Shown: positions 12,441 through 25,351 of the stretch, piece by piece | Position numbering within the stretch: position 1 is the stretch's first letter | How the letters are laid out: each line of letters opens with the position of its first letter | Translations under genes and position numbers: made by a program | From: Polytrichum commune | Taxonomy: Eukaryota; Streptophyta; Polytrichopsida; Polytrichales; Polytrichaceae | Length of the DNA: 64,000 nt | NCBI GenBank assembly: GCA_950295325.1 | Contig: OX485806.1 | Coordinates: 3,532,001 to 3,596,000 of the forward strand | Direction: 5' to 3' | The notes under the pieces: generated by a model | The model's database searches: none | Seen by the model: the letters and a program-made list of their open reading frames with translations, nothing else | Told to the model about the DNA's origin: nothing

Positions 12441-14059
12441 CTTCAGAGACAAAGGAAAAAACAACATCAATATTTTTTGCAACTAACATGTGATGTCCAT
12501 ACATCAATTCCTACCCATGACTGCGTGTCCATGGGGGCACAGAGTTGGCTCAGTGCTTAGTGCCTACTTGGTATGGAAACCTTGATTATAACAAACATTT
12601 TTGCATGAACAATCATGTAGTACAACACATAGGGTATTCCTCTTATAATCATACTAGGGTTTATTTACTGCATCATTGTTGGCGATGTCACTATGTATGC
12701 AAATTGTTTATATACTGTAACACCATGAGAGGATTTGTCGATGTTGAAGATGATGGTTGCCACAAGTAATTTATCTGAATGGTTGCTTTGTGAGGAGGGG
12801 TGTTTAATATGCTTGATAAATAGGTAGGTGTTGTTGAGGCTGAGTGAAGATGTGAATATCTTGGGATAAGTGTTGAGTATGTTGCACAACAAGGAAGAAT
12901 GTTGGGGTGTCCAAGGAGTTTGGCAACATGCAAGGGGATTGAAGACCCTTTGTGTGTGTATGTGAGAGCCATTCATGTAGTAACAAGTGTTAGGGTTATA
13001 TTTGAGGGTGAGTGTTGCAATAAGTTGATGGGTGTAGAAGAATTGGGATGATGAGGATGATTTTTGGAGGGGAGATGTTGCAAGGATGATGAATTCCAAT
13101 ATGTAAATTGTCTCATATATTGTGGGATGGCAAGGGTCAAGGGTGGCGATATGATGTGGTGGATATATATATACTATTCTAGAATATACATGTATGTATG
13201 TTTGTATGTAATTCTACTTTGTCCTCACCTCGACCTCCAATAAATACATCCAATGTCACATTAGATATATCACAAAGTAATATAGTGAGCTCCCGGGAAG
13301 TATGTCAACAATCAAGGAACAAAGAATGTTGTGGAAGTGAAACTAGGTGTGATGTCCTACCTTGTATTATAACATAACATGGGTTCATTTCTCATAAAGT
13401 TTCTTTTATTTGAATGAAATGGGTTTCATAAAATATACTTCATGAGATCAAGCGCAAGATAATCACAACTTGACTTGGCTTGTGAATTTGACGCAATGTA
13501 TCCTAATTGAGACAATAGCAAAAGATTGCTCATCATATTATATTATGGTTCCTATATAAAAGTATAAAATGATTGCAAATGTTATATATATCATAACAAG
13601 TGTGCCCTTCAAAGATCAAGCACATGTTTCTTTTGTCTTTTGAGCTCTAAGAATCTCCTTAACAATCCCATGTAATTAAGTTGAAGGTCATCACAACAGA
13701 CATAAATTATGACATGGAGGGAACTTAACAATGAAGATATAATGAATGTGGTTGAACAAAACCATGTTAGTAGTCATAAGTACTCTCCAAACACATTCTT
13801 CCTTTCTCGAGCTCCAAGAAATTCCTCATATGCTAATCTCATAATGTCTCATAATATCTTATAAGTCAACAATCAACAACTTGGACTCATGTGGTTGTAG
13901 CTAGATAGACAATGACTACAAATCATAACTTATCAGGTCTCTTGGGCCTTCAAACATCAAAAGCTAAGGTATATGAGCCTTAATCAAACACTAGTCTTAT
14001 GCACATTTTCTTTTGTAGGTAGGTGGCAGAGCTTTTAGTTAATAACATAGACCAAAAAG

Positions 14060-14660
14060 GACATGTCTTATAATGAGATTGGATTGTGTGCCCAAAATAA
14101 GGACGTCGTTTCTATGTTCAGTAGTTAACGCAAGTGGGAGGGCCTATGTGATGACTCAAAGAGAAGGGTGAATCTTCACTTTGACCTCTTATAAGTTTTG
14201 CATCACAACTTTGTTGTTGACACTTAAAAAATGATAATCTTCATGATTCACAATTGCTAAATGGATGAGTCAATTCACAATCCCATCCAACGGCCAAAAA
14301 TGTAAAGTAGATGTGCATGATTCCACCATAGCAATAATCTAAACACCTTGAGTGATATGTGGTTAAGTGTGGATCTAAGAACAAACACCACAAAATACAT
14401 GTGTTCAAAAGAGATGGAACTACGTGTTTGAAATATGCACATCATTCTAGACTAAATTGTCAACATGATTGGGGGACTATGTGACCGCCTAATGAGCACG
14501 AGAATCTTCACTTTAATAATGAATAAGATATTCACATGAGCTCCAAATCTCAAATGGCAACAAACACGACTTGAATTCGCTAATTTATCACATCAATCAT
14601 GTGTTTCAAATCCCATCAATCATGTGTTTCACATCCTACAAGAAGTGCATGCAGAGAGAA
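14060..14660. repeat. Dispersed repeat R1, copy 1
   Basis: A diverged family recognised by 'GAGCACGAGAATCTTCACTT' followed by a segment like 'GAATAAGATATTCACATGAG' and later 'GTGTTTCA..TCC'. Copies lie here, at 15640-15930 and at 24600-25140. No coding capacity is left. The class is unknown. Confidence 0.5.
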
Positions 14661-15639
14661 ACACATCCAAATAATGCATGTCTACCTTCCGTTGAGTTGG
14701 ACATGTCCATTATAGACCCACTTGCCTTAACCCCTAAGTGCCCGAGCAACCATATATGGTTGATCAAAAATTTCGGCTCGTTTGTGTGTGGGCAGGTAAA
14801 ATTCCTTTGACCGCGTAAATTTTTTTGGCGGGCAGTATGGAAGGGCAACTTTTGGATTGAGGCATTTTTGACCAAAAAGAGTAAATATTCGATTTTAGAG
14901 AGGGTCGGAAAGGCATATGTGTCCGTGATGTAGGGAATGGGTGGAGAAAGTGCTTTACTACTTCCTCAATGTTTCAGCTAATTGGACTATTGTACTTGTT
15001 TTTGACATCCAAAGAGTTCTCATTATTCATTTCTTTTGAAAAGTGTCGTAGTGGAAAGAGTAAAAAAATTCCGTATTTTTGACCGTTGAATATTAGTATT
15101 CACAATTACCAATGTGAAGTAATTTGCAATATCAAATCGTCAAGTGTTAAAATAAAGAAAATGCATTTCAAGAATTGCAAGGAGGATTGCGAAATGATTG
15201 GGATAGCTCTATATGCATACATAGGGTCTTTGGAATCACATTTTTGTATTCTTTCACATGTTGGAGTTGTTCATGTCACCTCAAACTCCTAAAAACACTT
15301 ATGAGCAAATCATACCAACATTGTGGGGAGGGGCGGCATACAAAAAAAAGAATGTATACATTTCTCCTGTTTGTATCTCACAACTCTTATGCAATCTCGG
15401 TCTCAAAATTGGTATGCATACTAATAAACAAGTTCTTTAAACATCTATACGGTTAGATTTTGGATAAAAGACAAATTCCTCCATTGGGGATTGTATTAAA
15501 GCCATGCACATATTTCTTAGGAAAAGTGCATTCCGAAAGGCTTGGGCACTTAGGGGTTAAGGTAAACAACTATGATTCAGTAAATTTGTTACTAGAACAC
15601 CTATTGGGTTTGGTGTGGCTCCAAAAATGGGTATCAAAA

Positions 15640-15930
15640 CAAAATGTGTTTAGAAGAGATTGGGCTATGTGCTAAAAAAATTGATAACCACCATTCCAGG
15701 TTCAATAGTCAATGAAATTAAGGGGGCCTATATGACCATTTAACGAGCACGAGAATCTTCACTTTGAAAAAATGAACGAGATGCTCATGTGAGCTTTGAA
15801 AATTATGAGGAAAGTGGCTGTGGCCTTGATTTGGATTTGCTAACCGTCTCGTACTAATCTCGTGCTTCATATCCTATGAGAAGTGGGCTAGTTGGGAAAA
15901 AAAATAACCATTTAAAACCCATCTATCTTG
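15640..15930. repeat. Dispersed repeat R1, copy 2 (uninterrupted)
   Basis: It carries 'CCTATATGACCATTTAACGA', 'GCACGAGAATCTTCACTTTG' and 'TTCATATCCTATGAGAAGTG', then 'CCATTTAAAACCCATCTA'. At the TTCATATCC point it is continuous, so it serves as the empty-site paralogue for the MITE insertion at 24870-25090. Confidence 0.6.
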
Positions 15931-15939
15931 CATCATAGA

Positions 15940-17797
15940 AGATATCTCCCTTTCTTTCTCTCTCTCAGTCTCTCTGATCAATCTCTCCTCACATGACATT
16001 CTTGATATCTTGGGCTCCAAGGATGATTCCCCTGAGCATCTCACATGACTTGTGATGAAGAACATCAGCAGAGGCGTGATGAAGATCGTGACTGTAGATG
16101 TAAAGTAAGGAAGTCAGCGGCGAAGGAGCCATGGACCGACTCAGTGAATGAATGGATGGTGTGGGTGAAGAAGGAAGAAGAGCAAAGGAAAGGAAAAGAA
16201 AAGGAAAATGATCGTTGCGAGACATGACGATAAGTCCCAGAACGACATCTTTCCTCCACATTTCCCCTTTCTTTCTTTCTTTCTCTCTATCTTTCCCCTC
16301 AACTTCCTGCGACTCTCTTTCTTCTTCTTCTTCTTACATTCATCTTCGTCCTTATCTTGAGCTCACCAGTGGCCTCTCCGGCAGCAGCTGCCTCGGAGGA
16401 GGAGGAGGACGACAAAACTCCCACTTTTACACGCATTTCACCCCTCCCTCCACAAACACACTTATTTTCCCCCAACATCTTGTTGTCAAAGTTTGGGGTT
16501 CAGAGTCACTTCACGGTGGTTCTAGAACCACCGAGAGAGAAGCTTGTTGAGAGGTTGTGTTGGGGTGCTTCAAGGTGTTTGTTTAACTTACCTCCAAAGA
16601 AAGTGTTTAGATTTTTATTTTAGTTTTATGAGCTAGTAGCCTGCAGGGGGGTGTGCGCCGAACCTTCACATGAAACTGTGACGTTTGGCAGTGGGTTGGA
16701 GCGTTGGGAGCTGAACCACGTGGAAGGCCTGATTGCCTCTCACATAGTTTTTTTCCCCTTTCTTTAAAATAAAAACACTTTTCTTTCTGTTTTCTCCCCC
16801 CCACCTAAGCTTCTTCCTCTGGGTTGTCTCATTTTTTTGGTTTGCATTTTGGGACCGGGGCGGCAAGACGGTGACTGTGGAAGCTCATCACTCCATCCTC
16901 GGAGGCTCGGAGGAAACTCCTTGTGTGGGTAAGTTCAACTTATTATGTAAACCGACGAAGAACCTGGTTGGTTCCTCCGAAGCATGATGTTTTGCTGGTT
17001 ATAGTAGATAGAAGTGCAAAACATTTGAGTAGAGTTTTTGTGAAGAAGGAGGGTTGGGCTTGTTCCACGGAGATTCTTTTGGTTCTGGTGTTCTGTTGGT
17101 TTGCATTTCTTCTCTGTTTGTGGTTCTGTGCGGCTGCGTTCCTTTCATTCTTTCTCATTTTTAGCAGGATATGGTTAAGGTGGCAGCAAAAGCAATTTCT
17201 ACCGGAGCTCTTGTGTGTCTGAGCTAGCCTATTGGTTTTGGGTTGAAATAGGAACAAGTGAGTTGGTTGATAGGATATGGTTATAAGAGTGGAGAGTGTT
17301 TTCTCATATCGTTGTTTCTCTCGCTGATAGGATATGTCAATCTTTGTGGTGGCAGGTATTGCAATCGTAAATAAGACGCAGGTGGCTCAAGACCTCGAAG
17401 TCTATCTTCAGGTAATTGCTGGAACTCACCCGGTGTAGTAATTTGCAGATGTGGAATTGGCGCCTACGGTATTCCTTAAGAACTCATTAGAACAGATTCA
17501 GACCAGACCAGATTACTGGCAAAAAATATGCTTTTTCTCAATTATTCAGGGGAGGAGGAAATATGTTATGAAAATTGCTTTTGGTGCGAATATACCGGCA
17601 CCTACTATTTGTGGACTGTTGAGTGAGTATCTAGGATGAGATCGAATACTAATACCTTCTTATTTGATGATTTTTTTCTAATCTTTTTTTCTTTTTGTCT
17701 TTTTCTTCAGGTCACTCCTCATTTTCTCTTGGTATTGGACATTCTTGGCACCATGCAATCCAACTGGTCACCATCATAAGGTGCTCTTTAAAACACC
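15940..17797 (+). promoter_or_regulatory. Likely promoter and 5' leader of the OTU gene
   Basis: 15950-16360 is strongly pyrimidine-rich on the plus strand (CTTT, CTCT and TTC runs), a composition common at plant transcription starts. 16300-17640 alternates G/C-richer stretches with T-rich ones and has plausible GT/AG pairs, so one or more non-coding leader exons are likely. A short open frame at 16357-16623 starts with an Ala/Glu-rich stretch but matches nothing I know. Transcript data would be needed to place the start. Confidence 0.35.
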
Positions 17798-20700
17798 ATG
17801 TTAAAATTCTTCTGCTACTCAACCTGTGTCTATAACCGAAACCTAAATTTTTCTTCAATTGCCCTACCTTCTTCTTCTGTGTATCCTCTTCGGATTGCCA
17901 AACCCTTGCCATATTCCACACTGAGCCTTCAAGTGTTTCAAGCTATGAGCGATGGTGGGCAGTTGAAGGTCTACTCTCTTTTGACACGTCCTCAACACCA
18001 CCCTAGTTCCTGTTTGCTCGGAGCAAAGACAACTCACATTGGAACAAGGGGTTGTGCATTTGTTCCCTCCCTGCACCAACAAGGTAGAAGAAGACCCACA
18101 GTTTTTAGGCGCACGAAAACGGCAGCAGCTGCTAAGCACTTCATACCTGGCCCTTCCAATCATCCTGCTGTAAATTTTGTGGTAAGTCGTTGCTTTGCTT
18201 TTGGGAGTTGTCAAAGTGGAATTTAGTGGAGTTACAAAGGCTTTCTAATTTTCAAGTCGTTGCAAGAATACATGAATTGTGCCTTAGCATGAAAAGGGGA
18301 CGTGTTTGATGGTGCCCTACTGTGGACTACAAATTAAGAGGTAATTGCAAATCAAGGAAAAGTGTCTATCATCTGCTTCTTTAAAAGTAAGTGACATCAA
18401 AAGAAAGAAAATTGAAGGTGTATCTTTATCCAGCTAGGAGGAGTTTGATGAAATGTAAAAGCCAATACCAGGATTTTAGCGTTCACTGTAATTGTGTTGA
18501 AGAGGACTTATTGCAGAGTTGAGGATAGTAAAGTATCATGAAGGCTCAGTAGGTTGATGTTTTTACAATTCTGGCTATGGAAGAAGTTCAGACTGACAAT
18601 TAGTCCTTGTAACGCAATCATGTTGTTTGCCAAATTCTCACAAGTGGAGGTGACATTGTCACTGCAAGTCCCCAGGCTAGGAGTTTGATAAACCCAGAAG
18701 CCATTAGCAGAAATTCACTATAAATTGTGGCCAAGAGGACTTGTTGCAAAGTTAAGGATAGTGTAAGTATTGTGAACGTTTCATTAGGTTGATCTTTTCA
18801 CAATTTTGTCATGGGAAGAAATTTGGACAAACAATGAGACCTTGTGACACACTAATGTCGTTTGTCAATTCTCACAATTGGAGGTGATTCGAAAGGAAGA
18901 AGATTGAATCCATATAGGAGGAGTTTAATAAACCCAAATGCCCATATCACAACTATCAGAAAGAAGACTCATTGCAGGAAGATCTCATAGAGCTGAAGAT
19001 AGTACAAGTATTGTAAACTGTTCATTACAACGATCTTTGGATAATTTTTGTAACACATTCAGTTTTTATTTTATTTTATTTTTAATTAAAATTTTTAATC
19101 CCATTGAGATTCTTACAATTTGGAGGTGGCATTTGTCATGTGGACAGGGTGAGGTTTTTACGACGAGTCCTCAGGCGTTATGGTTGAGGAGTCCAGTATA
19201 CAAAATATTTGGTTCAACTAAGCTTGGGGCCACTGTGGATGGGAGGCCCAGCAGCATGACTGCCAGCTTAGGGGAAGTGTCGTCACACATAGTAGCTGAG
19301 AGTGTCCAAAAACTCCAGTCCTTCCAAACTCAACAACAGGCGCCATGGCTGCTGTTTGGCCTTTGCATCTGCCTGTCTGCGGCAGCTGGCTACATTGCCC
19401 CTCACCTTGTCAACAGCAGCCCTCCTGTTCTTGCAGAAGCTTTGGTGAAGCCATCATCTGTAATTCTAACTACTACTCCAACCACCGCATCGTCAAAACC
19501 TACTGATAATGAGATATCACATGGGAAGAAAGTGCATACTGAGTATACCATCACTGGTAAGCTTCTCGCAACCCAGTTTTTGGCACGGGAGGTTTTAGTA
19601 TTTCTTTTGAGTGCAAATAAGATAGATGGGCCATATTTGGTTGCTTTTTGTTGTTGGCTACCTTATACTACTCGTTTTCATGAGGTTGAAGTTTTTGTGC
19701 ATCTGCAAATGTATCTTAAGCACCCAGGATCAATCCCAGAAAGTTTTGGAGTTAATCTTGAATTGGTATGAATTATTGTAGTCCACTTGACAGTGAGACA
19801 TATGAAGGCCACATAGGATCCCTTAAATAGATTGACCAATCTTGATGGGCCTTAATCCAAGTACAAATAATGTAGATGGGCCTAATTTCGTTAATTTTAG
19901 TTTTTTGCTACCTTATACTATTTGCTTTCGCAAGGTCAAAATTTTTGTGCGTCCGCAAATGTATCTGAAGCAGTTTAGGGGTCAACCCCTGAAAGTTTTT
20001 GAGCTATTTGAAAGTTATTGGTAGATTTATCAAAGTCCACTGACAATGAGACATAAGAAAGCCACATAGGTATCCTCAAGTATGTTGACAATTGAGCCTA
20101 GGATGGTATACTACTTTTAAACACAAAGTCCAATCTCTTTTAAACACATGATGTCTCCCTGATATTCGTTCGGAGATACTTAACCATCTACCACTCAACT
20201 AGAGGTGTCAAATCTAGATTAGTGACCAAATTAGGCCTGCATATCTTACCAGATTTGGGTTGAGTACATTCATGGTTTACTTGAAGTTTCGAGTAAAGTT
20301 AGGTACTCTGTTTTTGTAGGTTTTGAGAGAACTGTGGAATTGTTGTAGCTGATGAATGGTTTTGCAATTTATATGAGCAGGAGTACCTGGGGATGGACGG
20401 TGCTTGTTTCGTGCGGTAGCACACGGTGCTTGCCTGAGATCTGGAAAGCCAGCCCCTGACGAGAGTACGCAGCGAACTATGGCAGATGAGTTGCGGAATA
20501 AAGCTATAGATGAGCTTGTGAAACGTAGGGAAACAACAGAATGGTATGTATTTATCCTGAATTCCCCAATGGCAATGCTGTGTCATTCAAGTTTTTTAAT
20601 TTTTTTTAAAATTTAATGTTTTTGTCATTTGTAGCTCGTAATTGCTGACTCAGTTGATCATGGTTGGTTGTAGACTTATCTGTATTGATGTGGCTTCTTA

Positions 20701-21717
20701 TTGTTTGTTTCCTACACTAAATAGTCCTATTAGTGTGCGTGGAAAATTAGCCTGGAAAACATTAGTGTGGGTCACTCTAATTGTCTAGTTGGGGTGGAAA
20801 TAACGTGGGTCCAAGACCCTGGGTCTTCCTTGGGATTTCCAACAGATATATTACATAAATAAAGTAGTCACCTTACATTAAAAGTAGCATAAAATAAAAT
20901 ATGCACCCATGTCATTTTCCTAGACAATCCAAGTTACTTTTAAACTAGAGATTTGGCATGGTTTGAAATTTACTGTAGCCCATGTTAACTTTCATTATGA
21001 GGAAGAATGTGGACTCGAGAAAATTATTGTGGTCCATACTAAGAAAAATATAAAATTACTGTAGTTCTCAAAATAAAAGAAATGCATCTTTTAACTATGA
21101 GCTGCTACCATATTTTTGTTTAGTATAGTCTTGACATTTGTCCATGTACCTGGTTGGTCACTTTGAAAGGGTATTTACTGGAGTGTCACTCGTTGACTAT
21201 TATGTTAAATATTGGGCTGTTCACATGCAGGTTTATAGAAGGAGATTTTGACACTTATGTGAAGCGTATGAGACAACCCCACATTTGGGGTGGTGAACCT
21301 GAGCTGTTGATGCTGGCTAATGTTCTAGAGTAAGTGTTCAAATCTCCTCTCCCACTTTATTCTCACATCAGAAAATCAGTGTCAAAATTATAGTAATCAG
21401 TGTAGGCATTTTTGTGGATATATTACTAGAAACTAGTAGAAAATGTCCAGTTACCTTCCAATAAAAGGGGCAGGTTCTTTGTTTCAGGTCAAGTCTTCTT
21501 GCAATTCTTTGCCTAAACTTTTGTCTTGCTGACATGCTTGTGGTGTTGCAGAATGCCAATTACAGTGTACATGAAAGAGAAAGGTGGTATTATTGCCATT
21601 GCAGAGTACGGCCAAGAGTATGGAGCCAACAATCCTATTCAAGTTTTGTATCATGGATTTGGACATTACGAAGCGTTGCAGATACACGATGATAGACCAC
21701 CCACTTCTAAATTGTGA
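17798..21717 (+). CDS. OTU4: OTU-type cysteine protease (deubiquitinase), OTU4-like, five exons
   Basis: Inferred exons are 17798-18181, 19148-19556, 20381-20543, 21231-21329 and 21552-21717. They join with consistent phases into 1221 nt (406 residues), each with GT and AG borders. OTU proteases remove ubiquitin from substrates. The catalytic domain starts in exon 3 with 'VPGDGRCLFRAVAHG' (Asp269, nucleophile Cys272). It continues with 'GDFDTYVKRMRQPHIWGGEP' and ends with 'GFGHYEAL' (His390). The order and wording match the plant OTU4 group (Arabidopsis At3g57810) as I know it. The first ~130 residues are rich in Ser, Arg and Ala and acid-poor, like an organelle transit peptide. Exon 2 has a hydrophobic stretch at about 193-213 that could anchor it in a membrane. 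The start Met is the first in its frame; Met50 is an alternative. Introns 1 and 2 carry tandem repeats. Confidence 0.85.
18400..19135 (+). repeat. Three diverged tandem copies (~241 bp) in OTU intron 1
   Basis: Units start at 'AGGAGGAGTTTGAT' or similar near 18436, 18678 and 18918. Each includes an 'AAGAGGACTTATTGCA'-like segment, a 'GATAGT.AAGTAT' segment and ends with 'TTCTCACAA.TGGAGGTG'. The third copy runs almost to the exon 2 acceptor at 19147. Confidence 0.75.
19605..20090 (+). repeat. Two tandem copies (~249 bp) in OTU intron 2
   Basis: 'GATAGATGGGCC' near 19620 and 'TGTAGATGGGCC' near 19869 begin parallel blocks. Both continue with 'GCTACCTTATACTA', 'TTTTTGTGC', 'CAAATGTATCT' and end with 'CCACATAGG'. 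The first copy begins about 50 bases after the exon 2 donor. Confidence 0.8.
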
Positions 21718-24157
21718 GTTGATCACTTTAAAATGAGAGACAGAGAGTCCCTTTAAAAATTGCAGACTTCTGATTTTGTGAGTAAGAAGTTTTGTGCCAT
21801 CCAGATTTTTGTCCGACTATTTGATGACAGAGGGTTAAGGTTTATACTTACCTCTCTGGTTTTACACACAGACAGTATTCCTCGTCGTTATAGACCATGA
21901 CAGAAATTGATTCAATTATTTGGGAGAATGTGCACGCATAATCTCCTGCTTACCTTCTCAGGTGAGAATAATATAGCGGCCACTCCACCTAGGATTGGTC
22001 CTAAATTTGTGTGATTAGTCTCAAAATTAGTCGAGTTGGAGGACAATAGATGAAATTCAAAGAGATACCATAGGGAGTGAGGTTTACTCTACGGCTGCAC
22101 CAAACATCTATGCCACTGACTGGTCTCCAAATATCTGAGCCGTTTGAGGTTGTGGTTTGATAGCGGTTCCTGTTGGCGAATAGATGCATTTGGCTCCTTG
22201 CGCAAGGGGAAGCAATAAAGATGACATTTTGAGAGGACAATAGTGACTCTTTCATTCTCACGTTGCAGCTTTCTGGATCATTGTTTGGCCACATGGCTGA
22301 CTACACTTGGCTCCATGATTTGGGTATGGAAAGTTTGCAGAATTTTTGGGAATGAGTTTTTGTTTCTTTCTCTACTCCCTTTTCAGTTGACGGTGATGAG
22401 CATTTTTTTGTGAGTTGAGTGACAAACATGTTGTCTCTGAGATTGTTTTGGCTTTGTTCCTGTTTCACAATCACTCAACATGGTAAAATGTGCACTTACC
22501 ATGATTCTACGATACTGAAATGCTTTGGGAAGCTCAGAAAGTCACTGATTGAATCTAAGTCTGGAAGAGTGGAGAGGATTAGTTACCTCACTGAACAGTT
22601 GGGGCAGTGAATCTTCAGAGTTTCGGTCCGAAGATTAGTTTGGAGGACTCTTCAGACCTTTTAGAGCTTCAGAGTTAGATGAAAAGGTATGTCTGGATGC
22701 TGTTACACCAAACCAGGAAAAACTTGTTACTGTAGTTTGCATATTGGAATGGGAGTCTTGGATAGATAATAACTACACTAAATATTGCATTTTAGTGGCA
22801 TATGGCATTTTATGTCACTGGCAAAATTTCTAATGACACTTCTTTTGAACAAGTTTATAAGTATTGTCATCCTAACTTACTTTCAGTTCATCCAAATGCC
22901 AATTATTGAAATGAAGTTTGGTACATTTTGCATCCTAACATTTATGTGATGAAGTATTGTCATGGATGATTGAAGTTTGGATGTAAATTCACTTGGTAAG
23001 TGACAGTTGTTGCAACATTGTAATTCTATAATGTCCATACTTTTTTTTCATTTTTTTTTTTTTGACAAGGAATGACAAATAATGTTATGTTTACATTTAG
23101 TGTTGGTAACACTACACAGGCAATTTGCAATTAGAATCAAGCAAGACAAATAGAATCGGTGACACTAAATACAACATTAAGTGTAGGTATTCATAATTCC
23201 TGCTGTTACGAGGGCAAAGTTTTATAATAATGCACAGCAAGTAGGTATAAATCTCTGAGCAGCCAAATTGCACCAGCATGAATTGGAAATTCATGGATAA
23301 GTGCAAAGACCAGGAGGAGGTGCCATGCTTCCTGGGGATATTGAAGTCCTTCCTAATAATGTGAATGACGCAATTGACCCCTGCATTCACGAAGGATATA
23401 TATATATATATATATATTTCACACCTGGCCCCTTCACTTATTGGCCTTAGTTACACCATTCTTGGATAGAAAATAAATAACCATTGTCGGGCAATTTGAC
23501 ATGAATTTGAGCCCGTTGGTCCTACCCTGCTTAAGAATCCTCTTGGTGCAGGGTGGGGTTTACTGCATACCTTGTGGTGGGTGGGCTCTTGGCTTCTTAC
23601 TTAACTAGGTTTTTCCGTCAAGTAAAGAGAAGATTTCACTGTGGGAATTGAACTGCCAACCACTCCGTTTGGAAATGGGTACCTCATCCTTGGGTAAGAG
23701 CACCTATAACTGACACTTTGAACATGGGAGGCCCTTACCATGCTCAAAACATTTTCCTGAAAATTATTTTTTTAGCAAATCCAAATGGAGGTGAATGCAA
23801 TTGACATCATGAGATTTTGACATTGAAGATTTAGGTTTGATTCATGAAACTCAAGGTTTTCTTGGCAATCTAAAGTATTTACATTGCTTCCCCCTTTAGT
23901 TGATATAAATAACTTCTTCTCAAACTTTCGAGAGCACCATTTTAGGTGCTTTCCAAAATTTGCCAAGAAGTTCATTTTTATGTAGCTGTCTTTTGGCCAT
24001 AGTCAAACGCCTCCACTTCATATCACTAAAATCATGGCTTCCGACATCACTTGAACACTCCTCAATCAATACAAAATGTCAAATTGGACCAAAACTCCCT
24101 ACCAAACCATGAATTTTTGAGAGACGTCAAGGATGGTTCTATTGTAGTACCAATGAC
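21718..24157. other. Gene-free stretch downstream of the OTU gene
   Basis: The first few hundred bases are probably the OTU 3' UTR. The rest is A/T-rich with a T-run near 23040, an (AT)n run at 23395-23418, and short open frames without recognisable domains. Confidence 0.4.
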
Positions 24158-24160
24158 TTA

Positions 24161-24546
24161 GGGCCAAGTTCATATAGAGTGCCAAGTCCCAACTACCACT
24201 CATGTCAACAAGTCCCAACATGGAGGCAAAGTCACAACTTTTGAGCTTCAAGAGCCCAATAAGGTACGGTTAAAGTCATATCTTCATTGTTTTATGCATA
24301 ATGAGTTTGGAGACTTGTGTTGCAAGTTGGGTCTAGCTTTTTACCTCCAACCAACTCTCAACACATGAAGTCCTGAGTCTCACCTGACATGAATGTAGGC
24401 ATCCATGTCATACTTTGGAGTTAGGACTTGGGACCCCCATGTGAAGTGGTAAGTCCCAACTTCCATGTTCTCAACAATTGAGATTTCACAAAATTGACCT
24501 CAAGTGATTTGAGACTTGGGACGTGGGACCCCGTGTGAACTGGCCC
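24161..24546. mobile_element. Tourist/PIF-Harbinger-like MITE, copy 1
   Basis: The element begins 'GGGCCAAGTTCATATAGAG' and ends with the inverted counterpart 'GGGACCCCGTGTGAACTGGC' plus CC. It is flanked on both sides by TTA (24158-24160 and 24547-24549), the 3-bp duplication typical of PIF/Harbinger elements. It is 386 bp, has no coding capacity, and is internally rich in 'AAGTCCCAAC' and its complement. A longer relative lies at 32826-33560. Confidence 0.8.
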
Positions 24547-24599
24547 TTAAAGTATTCAACTCTTATTCGGTTTGTTTTCTTATTAGAACATCTGCATTT

Positions 24600-25140
24600 G
24601 AATGGTTAGTGGTATAGTGTGGCTCCAAGAATAAATTCCAAAAAAAGATGTGATTGAAAAAGATTGAACTACGTCCTCACAACATGATAACCATTCTCTA
24701 CTCAATTGCCAACATAAATGGGAGGACCTATATGACCATTCAATGAGCACGCGAATCTTCACTTTGGTCTTGAATAAGATATTCATATGAGCTCTAAAGT
24801 TATAGGAAAGGGGCTTCAACCTCGACTTGGATTCACTAACCATCTTGTATTAGTTGCATGTTTCATATCCACTTAGAAGAAATCTTGTTCATTACAACCA
24901 TCTGTTGCAACTTGGCCATTGTGACACATGGTGAGAAAATGCATAAATAAATAATTTTGGTTGTCAACGAAAGGTTTTGGGTTGGCAATTGTCTAAAAAG
25001 TGCAACCAAAAACCTCTGGTTGACAACTAAAATGAGTTGCAATGGCCAAATCACGACGGATGGTTATGATGGACAAGTTTTCTACTAGTGATCATAGGAG
25101 AAGCGGACTAGCCGGAAAATGTAACCATTTAAAACCCATC
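24600..25140. repeat. Dispersed repeat R1, copy 3, split by a MITE
   Basis: It carries 'CCTATATGACCATTCAATGA' and 'GCACGCGAATCTTCACTTTG' as in copy 2. At 24862-24869 it reads TTCATATC, is interrupted by the CACTA-type MITE at 24870-25090, and resumes with 'ATCATAGGAGAAGCGG', matching the uninterrupted copy at 15870-15890. Confidence 0.7.
24870..25090. mobile_element. CACTA-type (EnSpm-like) MITE, 221 bp
   Basis: It starts 'CACTTAGAAGAAATCTTGTT' and ends 'GGACAAGTTTTCTACTAGTG', terminal inverted repeats beginning CACT(A/T)AG. Similarity continues inward ('CAACCATC', 'TTGGCCATTG'). It is flanked by the 3-bp duplication ATC (24867-24869 and 25091-25093). The insertion site is confirmed by an empty paralogue near 15880. 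Confidence 0.85.
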
Positions 25141-25351
25141 TACCTTAGTACCACTCAAAGTTGCAAATTAATCACGTTTGGGTCCGTTTCAAAATCAACA
25201 GAGACGTTCTTTTCAAATGGTGTTTGTAAACAAGAGTCTAGGTTTAGGGTTTTGGGTTTCATGATGGTTGTGCATCCATGGAATTGGACAACCTTCAGCT
25301 TGGTACAAACCAAACAATCCAACATGATATCCTTCTCATCAAATGAAATAG

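Larger units (their letters stand above)
7798..14059. other. Gene-free stretch
   Basis: About 6.3 kb of A/T-rich sequence with only short open frames that match nothing I recognise. It contains the trinucleotide repeat at 11028-11075 and the dispersed repeat at 12270-12440. No tRNA, rRNA or conserved domain was seen. Confidence 0.5.

Noticed and set aside
12545-12769. tRNA-like or SINE segment around 'GTTGGCTCAGTGCTTAGTGC'
   Set aside because: An A-box-like stretch is present, but no B box or duplication follows.
16357-16623. Separate small protein upstream of the OTU gene
   Set aside because: No recognisable domain, low-complexity start, and located in a likely 5' leader.
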